A stretch of 64,000 bases of DNA from Triops longicaudatus. Its lineage: Eukaryota > Arthropoda > Branchiopoda > Notostraca > Triopsidae. The position numbers and the translations under genes are program-made. Positions within the stretch are counted from its first letter, which is position 1; each line of letters opens with the position of its first letter. Where the stretch lies: the NCBI GenBank assembly GCA_022885665.1, contig JAGQDJ010000055.1, positions 372,001 through 436,000 of the forward strand, in the 5' to 3' direction. The notes under the pieces are model-generated. The model was given only the letters and a program-made list of their open reading frames with translations. It did not search any database and was not told the DNA's origin. This document shows positions 12,079 to 22,500 of the stretch, piece after piece.

Positions 12079-14649
12079 TTATAAATCATGGCCGAGTCTT
12101 TCGATTTCGCTAACGAAGAAATCCATGTCGTCTTTAGTAACGCCCGAGCTTTGGACTACCAAGCGGAAAAAGTTGGGCAGGGTACGCAGAGGCTGGTACG
12201 TGACCATCATAGAACCGCATTTAATCATACGCTCCTTGATTTTGGGGGCAATCTAAAACATAACAAATGTTGATTTCATTACACCTGCTTCAGGCTGTTC
12301 CGTGTAGACTTTATCTTACTGTGTGTAATTTTTGTTGGAAATCGGCATCCTGTTCGTGACCTCGTAGGCTGGGAGGCACGTACCAGAAACAAACATTGGT
12401 GCATTGTGGCTTTTCCAGGATCAGTGTGAAACCTTCTTTCTGACGAATGACGTCTGTAAAATACTCTGAGCTTTCAAACACCGAGTCAATGTGTTTTTCC
12501 AATCCGGTTGTTCCCTATAAGAGAAATACTCGTTAGCCTTTTGCGTTTTTTTTCTGTTTTTGAGAGTTTTACCTTGGCTTGCCACATCAACCAGAATTTG
12601 AACACGTCACCTCTTCGGCCACATTGCAAATACTTATCACCAGTATCCCAAAGCGGGGAGTAGAATTTGTCTTGTTGAAAGAGATATGTGGCTGCAGCGC
12701 CGTTTGCGCGTTGAAGAATGTTAGGATCCTTGGTAAGAAACACGGAGCATTGTTGAGGAGCTGCCAGGAGCTTATGGGGATTCCAGGTAACCGAATCAGC
12801 GCGCTCAATGCCCTGCAAAAGATGACGATATTTGCTGGACATCAAGGCACCGCCACCCCATGCAGCATCGACGTGGAGCCACATATTGTATTTCTCGCAG
12901 ATATCTGCAATCTCCGGCAAAGGATCAAATGCTCCCAGGACAGTGGTTCCTATTGGTCACGCACCAATTAGTATTCTGCAGCCCGGGAGGTCGTTTTTGA
13001 GACTTCAATTGCAAATGAGGGTCACGTTACCTGCTACGGCGCACACCATGAACGGTAAAGCCCCTTCTGCCATAGCTTGTTGGACTTTTTCTTCGAGTAC
13101 TTTGGGATCCATGCGGCCACGTGAATCGACTTTGATAAGATAGAGGTTGTCAGATCCAATTCCCATCAAACAGGCGGATTTCTTAACCGAGTAGTGGGCA
13201 TCTTCGGACGTAAACAACACCAGACGTGGCAAGCCAAAGAGACCCCTTTCCTAATGAACCCGAACGGAATCGTCAATTAGCTTCCTGTTAAAATTTCCAG
13301 ATATTTTCGATAGTTGTTTTTTGTGTGATGGGTCGGCAGGGGACTGTCAGGTTTGGACTCCAGTTCACACGTGGCAGTCATGACACTGACCGCGTTTTCA
13401 CTAGGGTCTTAACCAAGGTTAGGAAGACTAACTTAGGGTAAATGGCGCTTTTACCCCGACCAAGGTTAGCCTATACTGCTGAGAATGACCACTTGTGCCA
13501 GATGGTAACGTGGCTCTACTAAGCATCGTTTCGACTCCCATAGAAATATAATTTCGGTGCGTAAAACCGAAGTTATTTTGTATGTTATGGCAAAATTTTT
13601 ACTTCCGTACCTTAATGTCTGGCATAAACTTGTGTCTGGCACATTGAATGCCGTAAGTGTTGGCCATAGAGCCACCAGGACAGAAGACACCATCGCCTTC
13701 TCCATTAGGGTAGCCAACAATGCGACGCATTTCGCGTAGCAAGCTAAGTTCCATCAAAGTGAAGACGGGGGCGACTTCGTAGGTGTAAACGCTGGGATTC
13801 AGGGCGTCGGTGACCCATTGAGCTGCCAAACCGAACGGATCGACACTGAATAGCAAAATTCAATGAGTAATTTCAGATTCAAATTTTTTGCTATTGACAG
13901 TCATTCATAATTCTACGCTATGAGCCAAGGACTATGAGGACAAAATGACTCGGCGAAAAGAGTTTGGCTGACGTGACCTACCGGGACACGTTTTGGCCAA
14001 TACTAAATGAATTGGGAATAATTTAGTGTCTGGTCCGACATGGGAAAACGCTTCGATTGGATGCCGATAAGACTATAGAATTGCGGTCGCAACGCTTTCG
14101 TTTTGGTATGCTACCCTGGCAACCAAGACGTATTCTTTCAGAGCCGTATTACATTAATGTTTGAGATTATGAAATAACAATTTATCTTTTTCTTCCTTAT
14201 TGTGCATATTTTAAGAGACATTTAATTGACGGGGTATTGATGTTTTACCTGGAAAATAGTTGGTTTATAAAGCGAGGATGGCCGGTTTTAACACTGTAGT
14301 GAATGACTTTCTTGACCGTATCGATTAATTCTTCTTCGTTTTGGGGAGTTTCAGAGAGAGTGAAATTGACAAGGGTTTGTAATTCTTCGGGGGCGCGCCA
14401 TTCCACGACTTTGCTCTTTTCGCGGTCGGTCCCGTCAAATACAGCGTCATTGAGAACGATTTCAAAGACTTGACGCAAAAATCCTTCGTGGGATGCCCTG
14501 TTCGGATGAGAAGCAAACCAATCCTGGGACAAGCCACTGAGCTCTTGTTGTTTTTGCTTCATCGTTTTCAAAATGCAATCCACTTCGGGTTGACCGCTAC
14601 GCGTATCGGCGTGTACCGCGAAAGTTTGGTTGTTGTCTTTGCCGGGCAT
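12079..14649 (-). CDS. ADC: Aspartate 1-decarboxylase (black-like), cysteine-sulfinate decarboxylase family
   Basis: A PLP-dependent group II decarboxylase. Six exons on the minus strand: 14249-14649, 13611-13845, 13031-13250, 12573-12949, 12320-12514 and 12079-12252. They join in frame to 533 residues. HVDAAWGGG carries the aspartate that pairs with the PLP pyridine nitrogen, and NPHK carries the Schiff-base lysine (about K345). Overall sequence follows the CSAD/GADL1/black branch (CGRRGDVFKFWLMW, YQPLRTLPNFFRLV). After the lysine it reads PQQCS. From memory, insect aspartate decarboxylases have Gln at the first of these Q positions, while cysteine-sulfinate and glutamate decarboxylases have Leu (LQCS). 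I therefore infer aspartate to beta-alanine activity, used in arthropod cuticle tanning and beta-alanyl-amine metabolism. A cysteine-sulfinate decarboxylase making hypotaurine is the main alternative. Confidence 0.9.
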
Positions 14650-16305
14650 TTTTGCAAAAAAACTTGCACCGCAGAAAGAAACAATGTGAACTCGTGTAGT
14701 AGAAGCGGACTATGTAAACTTGTGAGTAAGCAAACCGTACGGCAATACAAAGCGCTGTGTAGTTAGGTTGAACTCACACCACCTACGAAATATATATAAA
14801 TGATCTAAAATTAGTCCGGGGTAGGCATTGGGAATCTTAACACTGACAAGTGCCAAATATTGCGCCAACCAATAAGGGACAGCGAAAATGGTAAAAACCG
14901 TGAATAACTTTGCATGGAGTTTAAAGACAGAGTTCGCTAGTATACTGTTTCTCCATTTATAAAAGCGGCTAAAACAATTTGTTGTGGTTCACAGAAACAG
15001 TTTTCGAAAGTTGTCAAGAAAACGTATTGAAAAATATTATTCGCGTTATTCGCTTTTTACTATGTGGTTGCTTTTGTATAAAATTTTGCACATAAATTTC
15101 GTGCTCTTTTAAAATAACCTTTTTAGGGAATAAGTATATTTACCTAGGTTAACTTTAATACTTGCTGAACAACGATTGGCGGACAGGTGAATGGTCACCT
15201 ACACTTGTCCGGAGAGCTTATTGATCTGAAGATCGAAGGGAACTGTCTGAACATGAATGCAGCGGTCCATTTTATAGTGGTCGACGCAGGGAAGGTTAAT
15301 ACTTCCAAATTTTTAAGACTACATAGGACAGAACAGTCCATGGGGAGGACGGAAGGGAAATTTGGAAGTACGGGAGGCTGGGCGGAGGAGAAGAGAAGGT
15401 GTTCCGGGGAAGTACTCCGGGGTCTGAGTTTGAAACTCTTTTTCTCCTTTACAAATCTTTCGTTGTATTCAACAAGTCATTCTATCTTGAAACGGACAAT
15501 ACACTCACCTAAGGACGCTAAAATGGCGCTAGAACCACTTTTCGTTTTGCTGCACTATTCAAGGCCGCTCAATATTCAGAATTCGGTGTTTTTTTTCGGA
15601 CATGGTCGTGTAAGGGCGGAACTCAAGTTCCTACTATTTCTTGTACACAAGTTTTAATGTTCCATCCCAAAAGGACGTCATGTGCTCTTTAAGAGGAAAG
15701 AGTCTTCAAGGAATCAAACGCTAGGGTTAAACCCAACATTATGTAAGCAACCGGTAGGGAAACCCGACATCTCGGTGCATCCCAGCTGGCCGAACCAAGG
15801 AAATTGCGGATATTACAGATTTCCCATTTCCTAATTTAAACACTGATGGACTAAAACGGTTCTTGACATCTGTACTTCTCAGAATTGGGTGCCGAAAAGC
15901 AATATTTGTGAAAAGGCTTATTATGTGGATTGCTTAACGCTGCGTTTTACGTTACAATTATCTTTTCCCTTTCGTTACTCCCTCAGGGTAAAATGCTTGG
16001 AAAAGTTAACCTAGATTCTTTTTTTAGTGTAGATTTAAAGTTCGTCAAGGTCCAACACGCTTGTTACACTTGCTGCTTTTGGATAGCCGGTATTTTCTGG
16101 TACCATGAGGCTCAAAGACGCCCATTATGTCGCCGTTTTTGCATAAATAAAAGTTTTTGAGAAATCTGGTAAAAATTTGCCAGCCTAGTAGGAAACGTTT
16201 TAGAGCGATTACTTTGCTGTGGACTTCTTTCAAAACAATAACCTCGTGCAAGACGCAGCAAAAGTACACAGTGCTTAAAAATAAGTGAGAGTTTGAGTTG
16301 TTGTC
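14650..16305. other. Intergenic region between decarboxylase and neugrin-like gene
   Basis: This 1.66-kb stretch lies between divergent start codons and should contain both promoters. A 156-codon open frame at 15187-15657 (+) has no recognisable domain, low-complexity composition and no splice partner. I treat it as chance. No repeat or RNA gene was seen. Confidence 0.45.
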
Positions 16306-17918
16306 ATGTTAAGCGTGTTATCAAGAAGCAAATGGGAATGTCCTCTACAGTTTGCACGATGTTTCCTTGAGAAATTTGGGTCAAATACTGCAGGTAAATT
16401 AGATTGAGGTGCTTGTCGCTTAGGATGTCTACACCTGCATGGTTTGCATTGCTCTCGGGAATGGGCTTTCAAGGTGAGAATGTTGCTAAGAAAAGAAATC
16501 TTGTAGGTATAACGCGTGGCTACCGCAGACGTAATGGGCGTGATGTAATCAATTCAGAGGCTGCTTCTGTCATGAATCAGGAAGATGGATTCTTTGACGA
16601 AGCAGGAGACTTGGATTTAGATGCTATGAAACAGATTGATAGTCAGCGAAAAAAGTAAACAAACATTTTTAACTTAAGTTAATCTAAAAATATACCTTGT
16701 ATGAAAATTAAATTAAAAGAAATACAACGAAGCGAAAATCATAAGTAACTGTCGAAATAGTTGAAAAATTTTTTTTTTGGTTGTTGTTTAGGGAAAAGAA
16801 GGAAGCCAAGGCGAGCGTGAAACGCCATATTATCAAGCAAAAGTACTTTAAAGAACCACCAAATCCTAACTTGATGACATGGGCCGAGAAGGAGTACTTG
16901 AAATATTTGCATAAATCAGAGCCTGAAAAGTGGAGCTTTGCAGCTCTAGCCGAAAATTTTGATACAACCCCAGAGGCCGTGAAGGTAGCGTCTCTTGTAG
17001 ATAAATTATTATTTAGTAACTTGTCGATTTTACGCTAATATCAGCAATGAAAAGTATTTTTATAAAAATTAGTAAAGAATTGAATGTTAAATAGGTTTGA
17101 AACTACGTTACGTATTTTAAACTTCCAACTGGTTTCCTTTGTTACATAATTTTGCGTTTTCTTTACGGGTTAAAGTTTTTGTATCTTTCCAGAAAATTAT
17201 TCGTGCAAATTGGACTCCAAATAGCCCGAAAGATATTACGAAACATGATGCAGCTGTTGCAAGACGGAGACAAGCATTGGGACTACCAGCAGGAACAGGA
17301 ACTGGAAGTACTTCATTTGCTGCTGCGTTGATACCCGCTGGAACAGCCGACATTGACCAACCTGCCCTAGCCTGTGGCGAATTCAGTGTCTTAGTACAAA
17401 AAAGTACTAATTCGAAACAAACGAACAGTCAGACAGACAGTCGATACTCCAAGCGGGGTAAATGTAATGACCCTGATACTCTTACTCCTACACCGTCCGA
17501 GGTCCTGCTGAGGAAGGAACGCGTTTCCAGCGGGCAAGATCCGGAGAAGGATAATTTTCTAATTGCACCAATACAGAACCGGCGACGCCTTACCTTACCA
17601 GTATACATGAAAAAGCTCGAAAAGGGGGCAAGCCCCAAGTCCGAGACGGAAGAGAATCCTAGGAAGCCTAACCAGTTAACTAGCGAACCGGGAGTATTGA
17701 GAGACGATTTGACGCTCCGCGTTTGGAAAGAAAAGCAAGAGGAACTAAAACACTACATGCAAGGTAGAGGGAGGAGCGATACTAGTAATGCGGAAATAAG
17801 AAGGTTCAAGGAGGAAGTGGTGAGCGAGGATCAGGATCTTTGGAATGAGTTTTTCCAGCGCGGACGCATTGGTCGTGAAAAAGTGTATAAAAACTTGTCA
17901 GATAAGCCTGTAAAATAG
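16306..17918 (+). CDS. NGRN: Neugrin-like mitochondrial protein
   Basis: Four exons: 16306-16393, 16507-16654, 16792-16984 and 17193-17918. They join in frame to 384 residues. The N-terminus (MLSVLSRSKWECPLQFARCF) is basic and amphipathic with no acidic residue until position 11, as in a mitochondrial presequence. The middle (about 80-145) matches the neugrin core: a basic KRHIIKQKYF segment, then LMTWAEKEYLKYLHKSEPEK, W-F-AALAENFDTTPEAV and IIRANWTP. This is the pattern of human TLTWE..IRYLH..FPE.W...LAEGFDV. Vertebrate neugrin acts with mitochondrial 16S rRNA and mitoribosome assembly. The C-terminal half is poorly conserved, charged and probably flexible, ending in an FFQRGR segment. The first intron was placed so that phase 1 joins 16393 to 16507. 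An alternative start inside 16424-16506 cannot be excluded. Confidence 0.72.
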
Positions 17919-18050
17919 TAGAAAAATGGACGCTGAATAATTCACCTAGCCAAGACATTTAATTACCTTGTTTCTCATTGAAGGAATTCTATTTATATTA
18001 TTTTATTTATTTAAAATTTTCGGACAATTTACTACGTCATGATTTTCTCT

Positions 18051-18214
18051 TACCGCGAAGATTTACTATTAGAAAATGTCGGTTACATATGAACCGGTAT
18101 TGCGAATCGATGATCCTCAATATTCGTATATATACCGCGAAGATTTACTATTAGAAAATGTCGGTTACATATGAACCGGTATTGCGAATCGATGATCCTC
18201 AGTATTCGTATATA
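18051..18214. repeat. 82-bp tandem duplication
   Basis: Two head-to-tail copies (18051-18132 and 18133-18214), starting TACCGCGAAGATTTACTATT, differ by a single A/G in CAATATT versus CAGTATT. Near identity suggests a recent duplication. It lies in non-coding DNA downstream of the neugrin-like gene. Confidence 0.93.
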
Positions 18215-18470
18215 TGGGGCTTTACCTACATATAAAGCTTTACTAACGTGATGAACAATTTTTATTTTTCTCTCACATATCGGACACAGGAAGTTCAAAG
18301 ATAAGTATAATTTAGGGCTTTAAATGCAGTTTCAACGGACTTTGGCTTAGTTAGTGGAGGATTAGGAACTTTATGTGAATAAATTTTATTTTAATTAAAT
18401 AAATATTTTTTTAAAAAAATCTATAAAAGTGATCAAAATAAGCAAGACCTGGGTACATAGAGCTTGAATA

Positions 18471-19212
18471 CAGTGTAACCCGCAATAAACATCGGTATAA
18501 ACGGACTATCGGTATATCAGAGACGCCAATTAAGATAAATAAGCGTACTGCTATAATTGTATTTTGCTAGTCAATAACATAATAATAATTTATTCGCAAA
18601 GTATTCCGTAATTACACGCTGTTTAACGTTCATCTGAGATTTATAGTCTAGTTCTAGAAGACGTACGAGTTATAGCTAATCATTCATGATATTCTCCTTT
18701 TCTTTTTTATTTTGTGAAATAACCGATTGTACCACACGAACTACTTTGCGATGAAATTTTGGATTTGATCTGTTGCAGTAAAGATAATACTTCCACGCGT
18801 TGGCGATTGTTAATGTTTTCCTCTGTTGCTCCAACTTTACTTCACAGTTGTCAGCGCTGTACTGAACATTGCCATCGAGAAGTCAAAGGTGAGAAGTTGT
18901 GAAAGCTGGTTACATCAAAGTTATGAAAACTTGTGATAATTCTTTCATGGGAAATTGCCTGCTCCCACTTTCAAGCATTAGATATTATTTTCAGTCCAGG
19001 TTATCGCTATATTCGGACTTATTAACCAATGCAAAATACCCCACGGGGCTTCATAATTACACCGGTTAAGGCGAATTTTCGTTTCAAGCGATGTCGGTAA
19101 AACTAAACATCGTTCTCAATTGATTAAATGAGAAAAAAAAACAGACCGTAAATTTCATATCGGTATAAGCGGGTTATCGCTAAAACAGATATCGTTATAC
19201 GTGGTTTCACTT
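18471..19212. mobile_element. Non-autonomous pogo/Tigger-like DNA transposon
   Basis: The left end reads CAGTGTAACCCGCAATAAAC and is preceded by TA. The right end, read inwards on the other strand, is AAGTGAAACCACGTATAACG and is followed by TA. Both ends contain further ATCGGTATAA/GCGGGTTATCG-like motifs, as expected for inverted termini. TA duplication and CAGT...ATAACG ends are typical of the pogo/Tigger group of the Tc1/mariner superfamily. The 742-bp interior has no transposase frame. Confidence 0.6.
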
Positions 19213-19565
19213 TATTAATGCTATGTAACTTCAAATATTGAAAAAGGCAAAGCACCAAGTTAAACTTTGTTTTGTTAAAAAAAAAAAAAAGACTGAGTGT
19301 CATGCGTTATATGGGGAAAGCTTCCCGTATGGTTAATGAAATTCATGTACGCGATACCATGTCTCGCGTAAAAAGGAACAAGTTACAGATTGCCCCTGCG
19401 TTACCAGACATAGCATGAATCGAAACCGCGTAAATAGAGGGCGTGGGTATCCTATACTTACACAGTTTAAACTGCGCGCTTGTAGCATTGAAAATGAAAA
19501 GCAGCGCCTGCGGATTATTTCCGGGTTAGAGAGCGGTTCGGCGTCCTTTTTGTGAAGCGGCAGCA

Positions 19566-22500
19566 ATGGAGTCGGACGTGCTGCGCGAGTTCGACGAATT
19601 TGGCATTGTTTTGAACAAAAATTTAGCATCCAAATGTAAGTATACGCTACCGTCGCCGTTCCGCACATTTAGTCACGTACTCATGAAAATTTTGTCTCTG
19701 TTTATTGACTGTTGCCAGTGTTGTCATAACGTTAAACAAGCATATCGAAGGTTTCCCGCCCTTTTAGTCTTACCTAATGGCTTTGTTCATATAGCGTGAC
19801 CTCGTGGTCTTTCTATTCTTACTCTTTGTTCACGTTTTCGAGTATACAATTCCACGAGTCAAACCCGGTTAACCTTGATTTTTTGGCTCTTGGGAATGAA
19901 AGAATGTTTGCAATACGCACCAACATTTCAATTGAGATAAAATCTTGTTTCCTCCTTTTTTATACAGGTAGTACGCTTTGCCAACGTTACAACTTAAACG
20001 CTGAAGCCTTTGTCGAACACTGGCTCGCTTTTTCTACCAGTCGTTTGAAAAACGAAAACCCCAGTGAAACCGGCTTGGATCTTCTAGAGAAAGATGTTTT
20101 GAACAAAATCTGTTCTGTGCCTGCCAACAAAAATAGCCAAGCTGATACCTCCATCGTCAGCAACTCTTCATTCCACGAGTAATAATTCTATTATCTTTTT
20201 TTTGCACTTTGTATGCAACCAAGTTCGGCCGAAACCAGTTCCGAGAAACTCTAAATGCTAATTTTGAATTTGTTTTTAGCATCGAAGCCCACGAAGACCA
20301 CCTGTTGGATTCATACGTCTCCACACCGAAGCGCGTAAGTTTGGCCTTCTTTGTTTTCCACAAACTATAGGGTCAAGGGTTAGCAAGGAAAGTCTTCACT
20401 ACTCCCCTCCGTCCATCCAATAAATAAGCATTCGCGTGTGAACTTAAACATTCTTAAAATATAAATTCTAAATGTCAGATTAATATAATATGAATATTGA
20501 ATTTCTAGATTTGCATGCATAAAATTTCAAAATTCATTTTTATTTTAAAACTGAGGCATTTCAAGGATAGGGTATGGGGTTTAAATTATTGTTTACGAAA
20601 TTGTAACGATTTTGCGCTACGTCTCATATTTTTCTATTTCCCCGAGAGCAAAAATAACGGTTCTCTGGTTTGTTGAGTCAGGGTTGTATTGTATTGCTCT
20701 GCAGTGCGTAACCGTCGACAATTGAAGGCACTCCATACCCTCCCGTTGCCAACCTGGGTGTATTCGTGCTTACAAATCCTGTACTAGTTGAAGTAGGGAG
20801 ACTTTCAAAATTTTTTAGGCGACACTTTAGCCCAGCGTTCTAGTTATATCTTTGGCATTAAAGCTTGCCTTAGCCTTTGGCTAACCTCCTTGCGAGAATT
20901 ATAAGGAGGTGATAGAATACGCACTACAAAGGGGGGTGGGGTAGGTAGATGGGGGAGAACATAAAGATATCGAAGTCTTTTTACTTGTCTTGATCCCAGG
21001 TAATTCTTCCTCCCCTCCTCTTCTCCCGTTCCCCATCACCAACTATAGTGATAGGGGAGCTGTATAGGTATTCTCCTTCCAACAGGTATACAATCCCGAC
21101 CAGGGAGGTTGGGCTGGCCGGAGAAAGATTTTCAAAAGTTGTGAGAGGAGAGGAAGTGTAGTGGGGTTGGTAGGTAAAGCCATCATTTCAAAAAAGGTAA
21201 AAACAAGGAGGGGTCTGGGTGGTGCGGTGGGGGTTAAAGGTACCGAGTTTGGGGGGAGGGAGTCTTTCTTTTTCGTTAGGCTTGAGCACTTCTTGCGTGT
21301 CCGCCGCTAGTTAGTCCTCCCAGCGCTGTTGGCGACAAGTCATCTTCGCGTGAAGATGCAAAGTTTTCGGTTTTCAACTTCACAAAAAGACTCGAGTTAC
21401 GCAAGTTTGGACTTGGTGTTAGTGCTGCCTGTTACCCTTTTTTTAAGTCAAAGTAAGTGAAGTTGCGGTTGTACTAAAAAGAACGCTTTCTTTTTTCATT
21501 GTTAGTTCGCGCCAAGAAGCTTAGCGCTGCCGGGACCTTCTTTTGTCTGGTAGAGAAAGAGCAAAGCGAGCCCAACCCTTGGGAGGTATGAGTGTCTTGC
21601 GTCCCCCTCTTCCCGCCAAAGCCCTTTGTTCTGTTGCCGTTTTTCACCTACCTTATGTTGGGTAAACCTTGAGGGCTAGCTTGAGGATACAACGGTCATC
21701 TACCAGCAAAGTGGGAGGAAGGAGGGTGGGTGGTAGGGAGGCACCATTAATGGACGAAAAGGCGTTACCATTTTACCTGAGAAAGAGGGTGGGAGAGAAA
21801 GAAAGGGAGGAGGGGGCCCGGGTTCGGTTAAGAAGTTGAGGAGGTGAGGTACAGGTATTGTGGTTACCAATAGTTGGAGGAAGCATAGCAGGTATAGTTG
21901 ACCGTTGGTGAGGGGGGAAGCGAGTGTGGAGGGATTCTGCAGGGCCCCAAGCCGCTGCCATTTTGTGCAATCGAGCGCAGACAACCGCCAGGCCAAAGTT
22001 GAGCAGAAATAGTGTCTTTTTTGTTGTCCACTGAAGCTTTTGTTTCAGGGATTGATAAGTTTTGACAAGTTATTGTTGTGTGCTTGTGCAATGGAACGCG
22101 AAGCTCAAAGAGATTGGTGAGTGTTAGTTGGGAAAACCGAACGCAAATTCTTGTGTACGGGAGAATTGTTGCTGATGGTTGGTGGGCATGGCTCTGACGT
22201 CATGGAGAATTGAACGCGTGACTAGATCCATACTCACCAGCTATGAGCATGCCATTACACTGGTACTACGATGCACGAATTTTTGTGGCCGACGATGCAG
22301 GTCATGGGGAAAAGTAGGTCGCTTCTCTCTAGGTGGGTATGTTTCTAGTGCATGTATGAGATTCCGTAGAAGAATCATGACTAGATCCATACTCATCTAA
22401 AGCGAGACTTTGTACGATCGACCATGTCTTTTGTGCTAGTGTTAAAAGTCCTATGCTATGTATTGCTGTTGGTACAATAAACGTTGCAAAAAAAGCTAAC

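Larger units (their letters stand above)
17919..19565. other. Intergenic region between neugrin-like gene and POLA2
   Basis: This holds the 3' region of the neugrin-like gene, with AATAAA-type motifs near 18379 and 18398, then an 82-bp tandem duplication and a pogo/Tigger-like element. The last 350 bp before 19566 should contain the POLA2 promoter. No gene is supported. Confidence 0.5.

Noticed and set aside
15187..15657. 156-codon open frame on the + strand
   Set aside because: It is the longest unassigned frame, but it has no domain, no flanking splice logic and a composition matching translated AT-rich DNA. A few frames of this size are expected by chance in 64 kb.
16394..16423. A 30-bp intron in the neugrin-like gene
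   Set aside because: Too short for normal splicing and it leaves the wrong phase. The 113-bp intron 16394-16506 restores the frame.
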